Part shown: piece by piece, positions 1 to 7,159 of the stretch
How the letters are laid out: each line of letters begins with the position of its first letter
Position numbering within the stretch: position 1 is the stretch's first letter
Assembly: GCA_030041985.1 (NCBI GenBank)
Contig: JASIAM010000342.1
Coordinates: 1-36,858, forward strand
DNA: 36,858 nt
Source: Bryobacteraceae bacterium
GTDB lineage: Bacteria > Acidobacteriota > Terriglobia > Bryobacterales > Bryobacteraceae
Direction: 5' to 3'
Notes under the pieces: generated by a model
The model's input: only the letters and a program-made list of their open reading frames with translations
Database searches by the model: none
Told to the model about the DNA's origin: nothing
Translations under genes and position numbers: made by a program

Positions 1-267
1 GGGGCGCGCGACATAAAAGTGGAAAAGCGGTCGTAACTCAATATCGGACGCCTTATTTTCGCCCGAAATTTCGCGCATTTTCACGCCGCCAAACTGCATC
101 GTAATGGAAGGCCCTCTCCCGAAAGCAAGCGGGGCGGCTTGAGTACTGAGTACGCTCAGATTTTGCCGTTTTCCCGAAGATTTCGACGAGCCTCCACTTT
201 TATGTCGCGCACCCAACAGGCCACGTCCGGTTGACTCGATCACCTCTCGCTTGATCTCTTTGGCCAT
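1..267 (-). other. Open frame running off the left edge, doubtful gene
   Basis: On the minus strand an ATG at 267 opens a frame with no stop to the window edge (89 codons). It starts [16 protein letters not shown] and reads through both arms of the 22-bp inverted repeat. I recognise no domain. The first 15-20 residues look protein-like, but the part between the repeats has an unremarkable composition and may be a chance open frame in GC-rich DNA. It could also be a real gene into which a small repeat element inserted in frame. Sequence left of the window would decide. Confidence 0.18.
2..214. repeat. Inverted-repeat pair (possible small mobile element or IS end)
   Basis: Positions 2-23 and 193-214 are inverted copies of each other, with 18 identical bases (6-23 against 193-210) and about 20 of 22 over the longer span; the core reads GCGCGACATAAAAGTGGA. 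The 169 bases between them contain no recognisable gene. The layout, two near-perfect terminal repeats around a short non-coding core, resembles a MITE or solo insertion-sequence ends. Because the left arm sits at the window edge, target-site duplications cannot be judged. A broken ndk remnant lies about 150 bases away, which fits past transposition here. The family is not identified. Confidence 0.5.
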
Positions 268-359
268 TTGCTTCGCTCTCAACCCTGACTTCGCATTAAC
301 TGATGACTGCTGGCGATCACCACTTCACCGTTGTGGCTCGGACTTTGCCATCAGTCCGA
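268..359. other. Short gene-free stretch
   Basis: Between the left-edge open frame and the ndk remnant I see no gene, RNA or clear repeat. It probably holds eroded sequence from the 5' part of ndk, but I cannot align it to Ndk by eye. Confidence 0.3.
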
Positions 360-541
360 AACGGAAATCGCGGGGACTGCGCGAGGTGATGGGTGCGACC
401 AATCCAGCCAATGCGGCGGAAGGTACCGTGCGCAAACGCTTCGCGGCCAACATCGAGCGGAACTGCATTCACGGGTCGGACGCGGCGGAAACCGCGGCAA
501 CGGAGCTGCGGTTTTTTTTCAGTACGGCGGAGTTGGTGTAG
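360..541 (+). pseudogene. ndk: C-terminal remnant of nucleoside diphosphate kinase, frameshifted
   Basis: In frame with a TAG at 539-541 the sequence encodes a textbook Ndk C-terminus: [19 protein letters not shown], then [15 protein letters not shown] and a final FFFSTAELV. Ndk transfers the gamma-phosphate between NTPs and NDPs through a histidine, and the catalytic-His motif HGSD is intact here. The upstream two thirds (nucleotide-binding N-terminus) is missing. Just upstream, TEIAG is in a different frame and would join to LREVMG if one base were removed from the GGGG run at about 371-374, so there is also a frameshift. No start codon with a ribosome site serves this fragment. The damage lies next to the inverted-repeat element at 2-214. 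A functional ndk is presumably elsewhere, since the remnant cannot make active enzyme. Confidence 0.8.
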
Positions 542-545
542 GGTC

Positions 546-938
546 TTATAGCAGGAATGCCAGCCACACGAGCACTGGTGAAAGTGCGGTCGTGAGCAGG
601 CAATAAAAGCACCACGCTCCCAAACGTGACATGTCGAATACGCCCAGCAAATTGGCAGCAGTCGCCAATACCGCGAGGGTTCGAAGGGACCACAAGACCC
701 ACCCGATCTGCGGATGCAGCAGCGCGAGGATGATGACCAACAAATAGATAGCCGCCGCGATAAATCCATCCGGGATACCAAACGGCCGGGCGAACGGCGC
801 GTCTGCTACCGCCTCGCAGCCGTTTTTGAGCAGCGGACAGCTCAAATGCTCTACGAGGCGCGTCTGATAGGCGCCTACATAAAGCATTGCCCCCGCGCTC
901 GCAGCGGCGATTGCAATCAGGATGGCTCGGAATAGCAC
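546..938 (-). CDS. VKOR-family membrane thiol oxidoreductase
   Basis: This 130-residue integral membrane protein has about four hydrophobic helices (roughly 3-23, 58-75, 80-100 and 112-130). It carries the four cysteines of vitamin K epoxide reductase homologues: a loop pair C34/C41 (SCPLLKNGC) and a CxxC redox centre C110-C113 (CFYC) at the start of the last helix. Bacterial VKORs reoxidise disulfide-forming partners in the periplasm using quinone. No thioredoxin-like domain is fused, and no DsbA-like partner is encoded nearby. It follows the methyltransferase with only 2 bases between, so it is probably the last gene of the operon that starts with the radical SAM gene. It is short but complete for the minimal family. 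The family call is confident; the physiological partner is unknown. Confidence 0.8.
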   Translation of the reverse strand: MLFRAILIAIAAASAGAMLYVGAYQTRLVEHLSCPLLKNGCEAVADAPFARPFGIPDGFIAAAIYLLVIILALLHPQIGWVLWSLRTLAVLATAANLLGVFDMSRLGAWCFYCLLTTALSPVLVWLAFLL

Positions 939-940
939 TG

Positions 941-1729
941 TCAGATCTCCGCTGTGATTATGATGTAGCCGAGGGACCCCTGCTGAATCGCTTGCAGCGC
1001 CGCACGTGCTAACGATCTGGCTTGGGCAAAGTCTGCTCCTGGAATATCCATCTTCTTTAAACCCGTCATCAATTCCAAACCCATCAAGCGCGCTTGCACA
1101 TCGCGCGCCATCGCGAGCAAAACATCGTCATGGTTCTCGATCTGAACACCTCGGAAAGAGGCGGCTTCCAAGAAGGCTGTGTACTCACGCGCTGGAAGCG
1201 CATCGGCGATACACGCGATCCATGCAAGCAAACCCTCTAGTTCAGAGAGCAGCGGACCGTTGCGCGTCAAGTCGCTGATCCCGATCCGGCCTCCGCGGCG
1301 CAGCACACGCGCAAATTCACCGGCCGCCGCAGTCTTATCGGGAAATGTGCAGAAGGCACACTCGCAGATCACACAGTCGAAGGAATCGCTGGGAAGCGCA
1401 ACCGCCTCTACGTCACCTTGTAAGAATCGGACACGACCCGTAAGACCCGCATTCTCCGCCTTGCGGACGGCCTCCGCAATGTTGATCGGCCCAAGATCGA
1501 CGCCGACGACATCGCAGCCAAATTGCTGTGCGAGAAAGAGGGCGCTGTCTCCTTTGCCGCTGGCGGCATCGAGAACCAGCATTCCGGGATGCAATTGCAG
1601 CAGTTCGCCCAAACGGCGCGTCAACGTCAATCCGCCCGGATGGAACGAGTCTCCGAGCAACGCGCGCGCCAGCTCGCTGTCATACACGGCGGCACAGCAG
1701 CTCTTGACTTTATCCGGCGATGGACTCAC
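941..1729 (-). CDS. Class I SAM methyltransferase with N-terminal Cys-Cys
   Basis: This 262-residue protein has a Rossmann methyltransferase core: motif I VLDAASGKGDS at about 48-58, an acidic loop VVGVDLG, GDVEAVALP, then DCVICECAFCTF and the post-motif LRRGGRIGISDL. Near the N-terminus is a striking Cys-Cys pair (C11-C12, KSCCAAVY) followed by GDSFHPGGL, which recalls ArsM-related methyltransferases. The ATG overlaps the stop of the radical SAM gene by 4 bases, implying translational coupling and a shared pathway. The substrate is not evident. Options are a metalloid, given the paired Cys, or a lipid or radical SAM product, given the neighbour. The family assignment is firm; the substrate is inferred only weakly. 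Confidence 0.75.
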   Translation of the reverse strand: MSPSPDKVKSCCAAVYDSELARALLGDSFHPGGLTLTRRLGELLQLHPGMLVLDAASGKGDSALFLAQQFGCDVVGVDLGPINIAEAVRKAENAGLTGRVRFLQGDVEAVALPSDSFDCVICECAFCTFPDKTAAAGEFARVLRRGGRIGISDLTRNGPLLSELEGLLAWIACIADALPAREYTAFLEAASFRGVQIENHDDVLLAMARDVQARLMGLELMTGLKKMDIPGADFAQARSLARAALQAIQQGSLGYIIITAEI

Positions 1730-3234
1730 GGGGCATTTACCTCAGGCGTCACGAGCGCAAGATTTGGACGGAACGAAAACGTCACTGGCCGAACGTCGTA
1801 AGGCACTCCTTCACGCCTCGCCGCCCGCCGGTATTTCTCGAAGGAAATCAGTTGCTCTCTGGCCTGTTCGCGGTAGCCGACGGTGTTATACGCGCAAAAG
1901 GGAACCTGTTTCCCGCCGGGCAGTAGAAATTCTTTGCAGCATTTCATCAGGTTTTTCTGATTGAACGTCCAAGGGTCCATGAAGTCCTGCAGCATGATCA
2001 TGAAAATGAATTGCGATAACTTTGCGAGATCGAGTCCCCCCTCGGGCAGCCCACAAGCGGAGCAGGAGAATGCAAACTCCCGAGCCACTTTTTCTGATCC
2101 GAGGACGGCGGACGATGACCACAGGCCTTCCAGCGCCCGGCGCAATTCGGCGCCTAAATCGGGCATCACACGATTGGAGATGTAGTCGAGGTAGTCGTCA
2201 ACATTCAGAATTCGTGGAAGCGGAGTAACAACGCGCTGCTCGTCGAGATACGCATAGGTAACGGAGTTGCAAGTTGGGAAACAACACGGCACCGGCACGA
2301 AGTCCGATTTTCGGAACATACCGGCGGTTTGCTCTTCAATCAGGGCAATAATGTCCGGATTCGTGATTCGCCGCAGAGGGTCCTGCGCCATGTGCCGGCC
2401 CGAATGAAACGCCGGCTGGAAGTTGATGCCGCGCACAGCCGGATGTTCGAGCCCGAAGCGCACGATATCGCCAATTTCCTCCTCATTCACGCCGCGTTCG
2501 ATGGCAGGGACAAGAACCACATCGCATCCTGCCTCAGCCAGCCGGTCGAGCGCCCGGAGCTTGGTTGGCAGCAGGTCCGCTTCCCCGCGGATGATGCGCA
2601 AAGTCTCGCTGCGGAAGCCGTCGAACTGAAAGTAGATGTTGGGGCGCAACTCTGCAAGCTCCGCCAGAAAACGATCGTCCGCAGCGATCCGTTTTCCGTT
2701 GGTGTTCAGCATGACATTGGGAATGCCACGGTCCTTGGCGGCCCGCATCATGGCGATGATCTGCGGGTGAATCGAGGGCTCGCCGCCGGAAAACTGTATG
2801 ACTTGCGGGTCGCCTTCGGCGGCGACATAGTGGTCGAGAATTTCCTCCACTTCTTCGAGGGTGAGGCTGAAGCCCGGAGCAGCTTCCGCGAAACAGAGCG
2901 GACAAGCCATGTCGCAGGCGCTGTTCACCTCGATAATGCCCAGGCAGGTGTGCTGCTGATGATCCGGGCACAGACCGCAATCGTGCGGACAGCCGTCCCG
3001 CCTCGGGCTCGCAAATCGAAGGGGAATTGTTCCGGGCTTGTTGAACCTTGCCGAATTTGTGTAGGCCTGCGCGTCACCGTAGACCAGAGCTTCGAATTGG
3101 CCGTGCTCGGGGCAACGCTTGCGCATCCAGACTTTGTTCTCCCGAATCAGAATGTGCGCATCAATGGAGCCGCGGCAGACCGGGCAGATGCTTCGGGTCA
3201 ATTCGAAGAATACATAGTCGGCGTCGCGTTTCAT
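1726..3234 (-). CDS. Radical SAM protein of the tetraether lipid synthase (Tes/COG1964) type
   Basis: This 502-residue radical SAM enzyme has the layout of archaeal Tes/GDGT synthases. A rubredoxin-like N-terminus has C17, C20 and C41 (CPVC, then CPEHG). A second cysteine group is C82/C86/C89/C97 (GCPHDCGLCPDH). The SAM-cluster motif CX3CX2C is C107/C111/C114 (CDMACPLC), followed by GGEP at 150-153 and NTNGKRIA. C-terminal cysteines are CCFPTC (317-322), CSAC (391-394), KCCKEF (432-433) and PFCAYN (447). Tes joins two lipid tails by forming an sp3-sp3 C-C bond and binds several Fe-S clusters. Acidobacteria make membrane-spanning iso-diabolic acid and branched GDGT lipids, and Tes homologues are candidates for that step. 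Other COG1964 members have unknown reactions, so the lipid role is inference. It is the first gene of an operon with the overlapping methyltransferase. Confidence 0.7.
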   Translation of the reverse strand: MKRDADYVFFELTRSICPVCRGSIDAHILIRENKVWMRKRCPEHGQFEALVYGDAQAYTNSARFNKPGTIPLRFASPRRDGCPHDCGLCPDHQQHTCLGIIEVNSACDMACPLCFAEAAPGFSLTLEEVEEILDHYVAAEGDPQVIQFSGGEPSIHPQIIAMMRAAKDRGIPNVMLNTNGKRIAADDRFLAELAELRPNIYFQFDGFRSETLRIIRGEADLLPTKLRALDRLAEAGCDVVLVPAIERGVNEEEIGDIVRFGLEHPAVRGINFQPAFHSGRHMAQDPLRRITNPDIIALIEEQTAGMFRKSDFVPVPCCFPTCNSVTYAYLDEQRVVTPLPRILNVDDYLDYISNRVMPDLGAELRRALEGLWSSSAVLGSEKVAREFAFSCSACGLPEGGLDLAKLSQFIFMIMLQDFMDPWTFNQKNLMKCCKEFLLPGGKQVPFCAYNTVGYREQAREQLISFEKYRRAARREGVPYDVRPVTFSFRPNLALVTPEVNAP

Positions 3235-3299
3235 GGTTCTTCGCGCACATCTTTACGATACACGGTTTGTGGTGTATGAACTCTGGTACGGGCGTCTGC

Positions 3300-4766
3300 T
3301 CACCGAGAGACCGTCCGTCTCTGCCAGAAGACTTTGCAGCTTCCGGCAGTGGCGCTTTTGGCGTAAATTTTCCCATAACCATGCGACTCAACATCATCCG
3401 GGTCGTCGCACGTCTCGAGTGTACTGAACCTGCCCGCTTGCACCTGCCGATCCAGTTCGGCTTGCGGGAGGAGATGCAGCAAAGCCAAAGCGTTTTGCGA
3501 AAGGTTGAACTTATGCGAATTCTCCATCTCCATTCCGGAGGGAGGCTCACGGCGGGTGAGGAAATAGATAGCCTCGTCGGCGAACAATGTCTGCTGCCGA
3601 GTGGTAACCTGGTTGACCTTCGCCGCGGCTTGCTCCAGGTCTCGCCATGTCATGTTGTCGCGTTCGTCGTACAGCGATTTGGCCAATCCAAACAAAAGCA
3701 GTAGTGACAACACCAGGACTGGCTGCCAGGGCCGGTCCGGCTGGTACAGCCTCGATGCGGCGGCGTAGACACCTGCCGCGGCTAAGATCCCGAGAAACGG
3801 TACGGTGAAGATGTAATACTGCGGGAAAGTAGGAAGCACGAAGGAGATGTACGCGCCTGAACCGATTGCCAGCCAGGCGCACAAATAGATCTCGGCTTTG
3901 CGCTGCCACTCCCAATCGCTTCGGAAATAGATGAAGAGCAAGCCACCGGCGGCAAACAGGAGAAGGAGCAGGGTGGGGCCGGCATCGATCCAGGCCATCA
4001 ATACTTCGAAATTGTGCTCCAGGGCTCCGGGCCAATCCACCCGCCTGTAGAGCGCGTTGTACTGAACGATGCCGAACCAGACCTGGCGCGGCCCCTGGGC
4101 GAAGAGCCAAACAACGGGTGCAAATGCGATCGCGTTTCCCAGCACGAAAGCGCCGAGTTTGGCCCAGCGGAAGCGGGCCTGGCTGTAAATCAGAATCCAG
4201 ATGAGTATGACGGGAGCGGCGGCCGCAGTCAGCAAAGAAGAGGCCGCAGCGACGCCGCATGCCAGACCAGCCAGTCCGGCAGCGGCTACGGATTGCCGCT
4301 GGGCGGACCGTATGGCGAAGCGATACGCGACGACAACGGCGAGCAGGCAGAGCCCATATGCCTGCGATATGGTGCCGTATCGAACGACGAGGAGGTTCAG
4401 GCCGACGAATGCCACCGCCGTCAAAGCGGCCGACAAACGCCAGCGCAGCACGGGAAAACGCGAGAACACGAACCCCGCTGTCAACGCGACCGCCCCAGCC
4501 GAACAGAGAGCGGCGAACAGATGCGGTACGCGCCAGGTCTCGCCGAAAACGGCCATCCAGCCCGCATTCCAGTAGGCGTTCAGCGGGGTTTGCGAGAAGA
4601 CGAAATCGATATAGGGCCGCTTGCCATGCTTGATCAATTGCGCCGTTAAAATGTGAAAACCCTCATCCCACGCAAAAGCCTTAGTCTGGGAATAGACGAC
4701 GAGGCCGGCGGTAACAAGCAGCAATGCGGGAAATAATACGAACGCTATGTGTCGCTGCCGCCACAT
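3300..4766 (-). CDS. Membrane glycosyltransferase, GT39/ArnT-like (PMT_2 type)
   Basis: This polytopic protein of about 488 residues has roughly ten hydrophobic segments. An early periplasmic loop carries the acidic catalytic signature AWDEGFHILTAQL, followed by GKRPYIDFVFSQTPLNAYW, as in lipid-linked sugar transferases of the GT39/GT83 group. Such enzymes move a sugar from a polyprenyl-phosphate carrier onto lipid, protein or polysaccharide on the outer face of the inner membrane. I chose the ATG at 4766 because WRQRH and then a helix follow directly; a GTG at 4790 would add 8 residues and has no better ribosome site. The gene lies 65 bases upstream of the radical SAM gene on the same strand and may share its transcript. 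Acceptor and donor are unknown. Confidence 0.7.
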   Translation of the reverse strand: MWRQRHIAFVLFPALLLVTAGLVVYSQTKAFAWDEGFHILTAQLIKHGKRPYIDFVFSQTPLNAYWNAGWMAVFGETWRVPHLFAALCSAGAVALTAGFVFSRFPVLRWRLSAALTAVAFVGLNLLVVRYGTISQAYGLCLLAVVVAYRFAIRSAQRQSVAAAGLAGLACGVAAASSLLTAAAAPVILIWILIYSQARFRWAKLGAFVLGNAIAFAPVVWLFAQGPRQVWFGIVQYNALYRRVDWPGALEHNFEVLMAWIDAGPTLLLLLFAAGGLLFIYFRSDWEWQRKAEIYLCAWLAIGSGAYISFVLPTFPQYYIFTVPFLGILAAAGVYAAASRLYQPDRPWQPVLVLSLLLLFGLAKSLYDERDNMTWRDLEQAAAKVNQVTTRQQTLFADEAIYFLTRREPPSGMEMENSHKFNLSQNALALLHLLPQAELDRQVQAGRFSTLETCDDPDDVESHGYGKIYAKSATAGSCKVFWQRRTVSR

Positions 4767-4866
4767 AATTTCGTCATAGCACGTTCGCACCGCCTGCTCA
4801 GGGCATAATCACTTCTTCGCGGTTTTGTAACCGAACCGCAGCCATGCGGCGGATACGCTCAACGTA

Positions 4867-5886
4867 ATGAGGTTTCGAACAGTTTGGGCCTCTCTTGTTT
4901 TGACTTGCCTCGCGCTCCGCTTGGGTCTGGCGCAGGCGGAACTTCATGGCGAAGCCGGGCCGTATGTCATTGTCATTGGCATCGATGGCCTGAGTGTTGA
5001 CGGCGTCGCAACCGCGGCGACTCCCCGGCTGCACGAACTCATGGCGCGCGGCGCATGGACACTCGAAGCGCGCGGAGTCATGCCGACGCTCAGCAGTCCC
5101 AACTGGGAATCGGTGATTGGCGGAGCGCCTCCGGAGCAGCACGGCATCACGTCGAACGGCTACCTCCGGCGGCTGGTGGAATTCAGCCCGGCGTGCCAGG
5201 ATGCGGAGGGTCATTTTCCCACTATCTTCGGTATCCTGCGAGACCAAAGGCCCGCGAGCCGGATCGCGGTATTTCACGAGTGGGGCGGCTTTGCCAACCT
5301 GGTGGAACCGCGTGGCCCGGATGTGATGCAACACGAATCTTCGAGCGAACGCACGCTCTCGGCCGCGCTCGAATACTGGAAGGCCAAGCGCCCCACGTTA
5401 TTGTTCGTTCATCTGGATGGGGTGGATCATGCAGGACATGAGACGAACTGGCTGAGCCGGACTTACTATAACGCCGTAACGGAAGCGGATGGTTATCTGG
5501 GCCGCGTCCTCGACATGGTCGAAAACGAATCGGCCTGGGATTCTACCTACGTGCTGGTGACTTCCGATCACGGAGGCACGCGCCACGGGCACGGAAAGAA
5601 TTCACTGGCCGAGATTCTCATTCCTTGGGTGCTGGCGGGACCGGGCGTACTGCCCGGCAAGCTTACCGTGCCCGTGAATACTTATGACAGCGCGGTTACT
5701 TTGGCCTGGATCTACAATTTGAATGTGCCGGCGTGTTGGACGGGGCGGCCGGTACTGGCAGCGTTTGCGCCTTCGGTGGTGCTATCGAAGACCAAGGCGG
5801 CAGGCCCCGCAGCGCCAGCGTGCGCGCTGAACCCACCGGTGACCGGCGCGGCGTTGCAGACACGGCCAAACACGCGGACACGATAA
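4867..5886 (+). CDS. Exported alkaline-phosphatase-superfamily phosphodiesterase (NPP type)
   Basis: This 339-residue protein has a signal peptide (about residues 1-23, ending LGLAQA) and a type I phosphodiesterase/nucleotide pyrophosphatase fold. Metal and nucleophile sites are visible: VIGIDG (Asp40), TLSSPNW (Ser76/77 in place of the usual Thr), EQHGIT, HLDGVDHAGH and TSDHGGTRHGHG. Family members hydrolyse phosphodiester or pyrophosphate bonds of nucleotides or lipid head groups in the periplasm. It is the first gene of a plus-strand set with a glycosyltransferase and an acyltransferase, so a lipid head-group role is plausible but not shown. The last 40 residues (after APSVVLSK) are low-complexity and Ala/Pro-rich. 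It is divergent from the GT39-like gene, and the gap between them should contain promoters. Confidence 0.75.
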   Translation: MRFRTVWASLVLTCLALRLGLAQAELHGEAGPYVIVIGIDGLSVDGVATAATPRLHELMARGAWTLEARGVMPTLSSPNWESVIGGAPPEQHGITSNGYLRRLVEFSPACQDAEGHFPTIFGILRDQRPASRIAVFHEWGGFANLVEPRGPDVMQHESSSERTLSAALEYWKAKRPTLLFVHLDGVDHAGHETNWLSRTYYNAVTEADGYLGRVLDMVENESAWDSTYVLVTSDHGGTRHGHGKNSLAEILIPWVLAGPGVLPGKLTVPVNTYDSAVTLAWIYNLNVPACWTGRPVLAAFAPSVVLSKTKAAGPAAPACALNPPVTGAALQTRPNTRTR

Positions 5887-5900
5887 ACAGGCATCCAGCC

Positions 5901-7136
5901 ATGAGCGGGGTCCCTACCATTGACCTGATCTATATCGATTCTGGCGGCGGCCACCGCGCCGCGGCCCAAGCCATCCAAGCGGTAATCAAAGAACAACAGC
6001 GTCCCTGGAATCTCTCGCTGCATGGCGCGCAGGACCTGCTCAACTCGATCGATTTCATCCGCAAACTCACCGGCATTCCGTTTGAAGAAATCTACAACAT
6101 TCTGCTGCGCCGCGGCTGGACCGGCCACACGCGGGAACTGATCGCGGTCTCACACTGGCTGATTCGGATGTCACACCACAGCCAGGTGCGCGTCCTCGAA
6201 CAACATTGGACGCAGCATCCAGTGGATATGGTGGTCTCCCTGATCCCGCATTACAACCGCGCCATGCGGCAAGCCTTCGCGGCGGCTTGTCCAGGCCGGC
6301 CGTTTGTTACTGTCATGACCGACATCGCGGATTACCCGCCGCACTTCTGGATCGAGAAGCAGGATCAATACCTGATTTGCGGTTCGGAGCGCGCGCGGCA
6401 GCAGGCCGAAGCCTTAAACATGCCGCGCGACCGGGTGCTGCCTATGTCGGGCATGATTCTGCACCCACGGTTTCACCAAGCCCGGAGGGCGGAGGGCGCG
6501 ATTGACCGCGCGGAGGGTCGGACACGGCTGGGCCTTCGCCCGGACCTTCCCACAGGACTGGTTTTGTTCGGAGGCATAGGCTCTAACAACACCATCCGGG
6601 CAGTGCGTGCGTTGAACCGGCCGGATTCGGGTGTACAGCTTATCGTTTTGTGCGGACGGCACCAGGCATCGCTCAGCGCGCTTCAGATGATGGAGGCTGC
6701 GATTCCGATGCACATCGAGGGCTTTACCAAGGAAGTGCCGTACTTCATGGGGTTGGCTGATTTCTTTATCGGCAAACCAGGTCCGGGGAGCATCAGTGAA
6801 GCTCTGGCCATGGGCCTTCCAGTGATCGTGGAGTGCAACACGCGCACCATGGTGCATGAGGTTTATAACGCCGAGTGGATTCGCGAAGAACAGGCGGGCC
6901 TGGTGGTGGAAAGCTTCGACAGAATCGGAGAGGCTGTTCACGAACTGTTGAAACCGGATTGTTACCAGCGGCTCAAGACCAATGCTGCCGGGCTGCGCAA
7001 CACCGCGGTGTACGACGCTGTGCGATGGCTCGACTACATTCTGAAGAAGTACGGCATTCCGGATAAGCACAGCGGGGCGGAGAACAACCGCGAGCAGGCG
7101 CAAGCAAATATTAACGGTCGGCTCACACTGGCGTAA
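5901..7136 (+). CDS. Diacylglycerol glycosyltransferase, MGDG-synthase-like (GT28)
   Basis: This protein of about 411 residues starts at the ATG at 5901, 14 bases after the previous stop; a longer frame begins at 5733 but overlaps that gene. The N-terminus has the MGDG-synthase nucleotide-fold opening IYIDSGGGHRAAAQAI. Later come TVMTDIADYPPHFW, LICGSERAR, LFGGIGSNN and the donor-binding signature GKPGPGSISEALAMGLPVI. Such enzymes transfer a hexose from a UDP-sugar to diacylglycerol, or act like MurG/UgtP on lipid acceptors at the inner membrane face. With the acyltransferase 23 bases downstream it probably forms a polar-lipid operon. Sugar and acceptor cannot be read from the sequence. Confidence 0.8.
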   Translation: MSGVPTIDLIYIDSGGGHRAAAQAIQAVIKEQQRPWNLSLHGAQDLLNSIDFIRKLTGIPFEEIYNILLRRGWTGHTRELIAVSHWLIRMSHHSQVRVLEQHWTQHPVDMVVSLIPHYNRAMRQAFAAACPGRPFVTVMTDIADYPPHFWIEKQDQYLICGSERARQQAEALNMPRDRVLPMSGMILHPRFHQARRAEGAIDRAEGRTRLGLRPDLPTGLVLFGGIGSNNTIRAVRALNRPDSGVQLIVLCGRHQASLSALQMMEAAIPMHIEGFTKEVPYFMGLADFFIGKPGPGSISEALAMGLPVIVECNTRTMVHEVYNAEWIREEQAGLVVESFDRIGEAVHELLKPDCYQRLKTNAAGLRNTAVYDAVRWLDYILKKYGIPDKHSGAENNREQAQANINGRLTLA

Positions 7137-7159
7137 CACAAATCGAGCAGTCTTCGGGT

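Noticed and set aside
251-359. Start of an intact gene leading into the ndk C-terminus
   Set aside because: The N-terminal part of that open frame shows no Ndk homology and the join is explained by a frameshift, so the whole is a pseudogene remnant.
2329-3279. 316-codon plus-strand frame
   Set aside because: It is antisense to the radical SAM gene, whose cysteine motifs are unmistakable; no domain is seen in the shadow frame.
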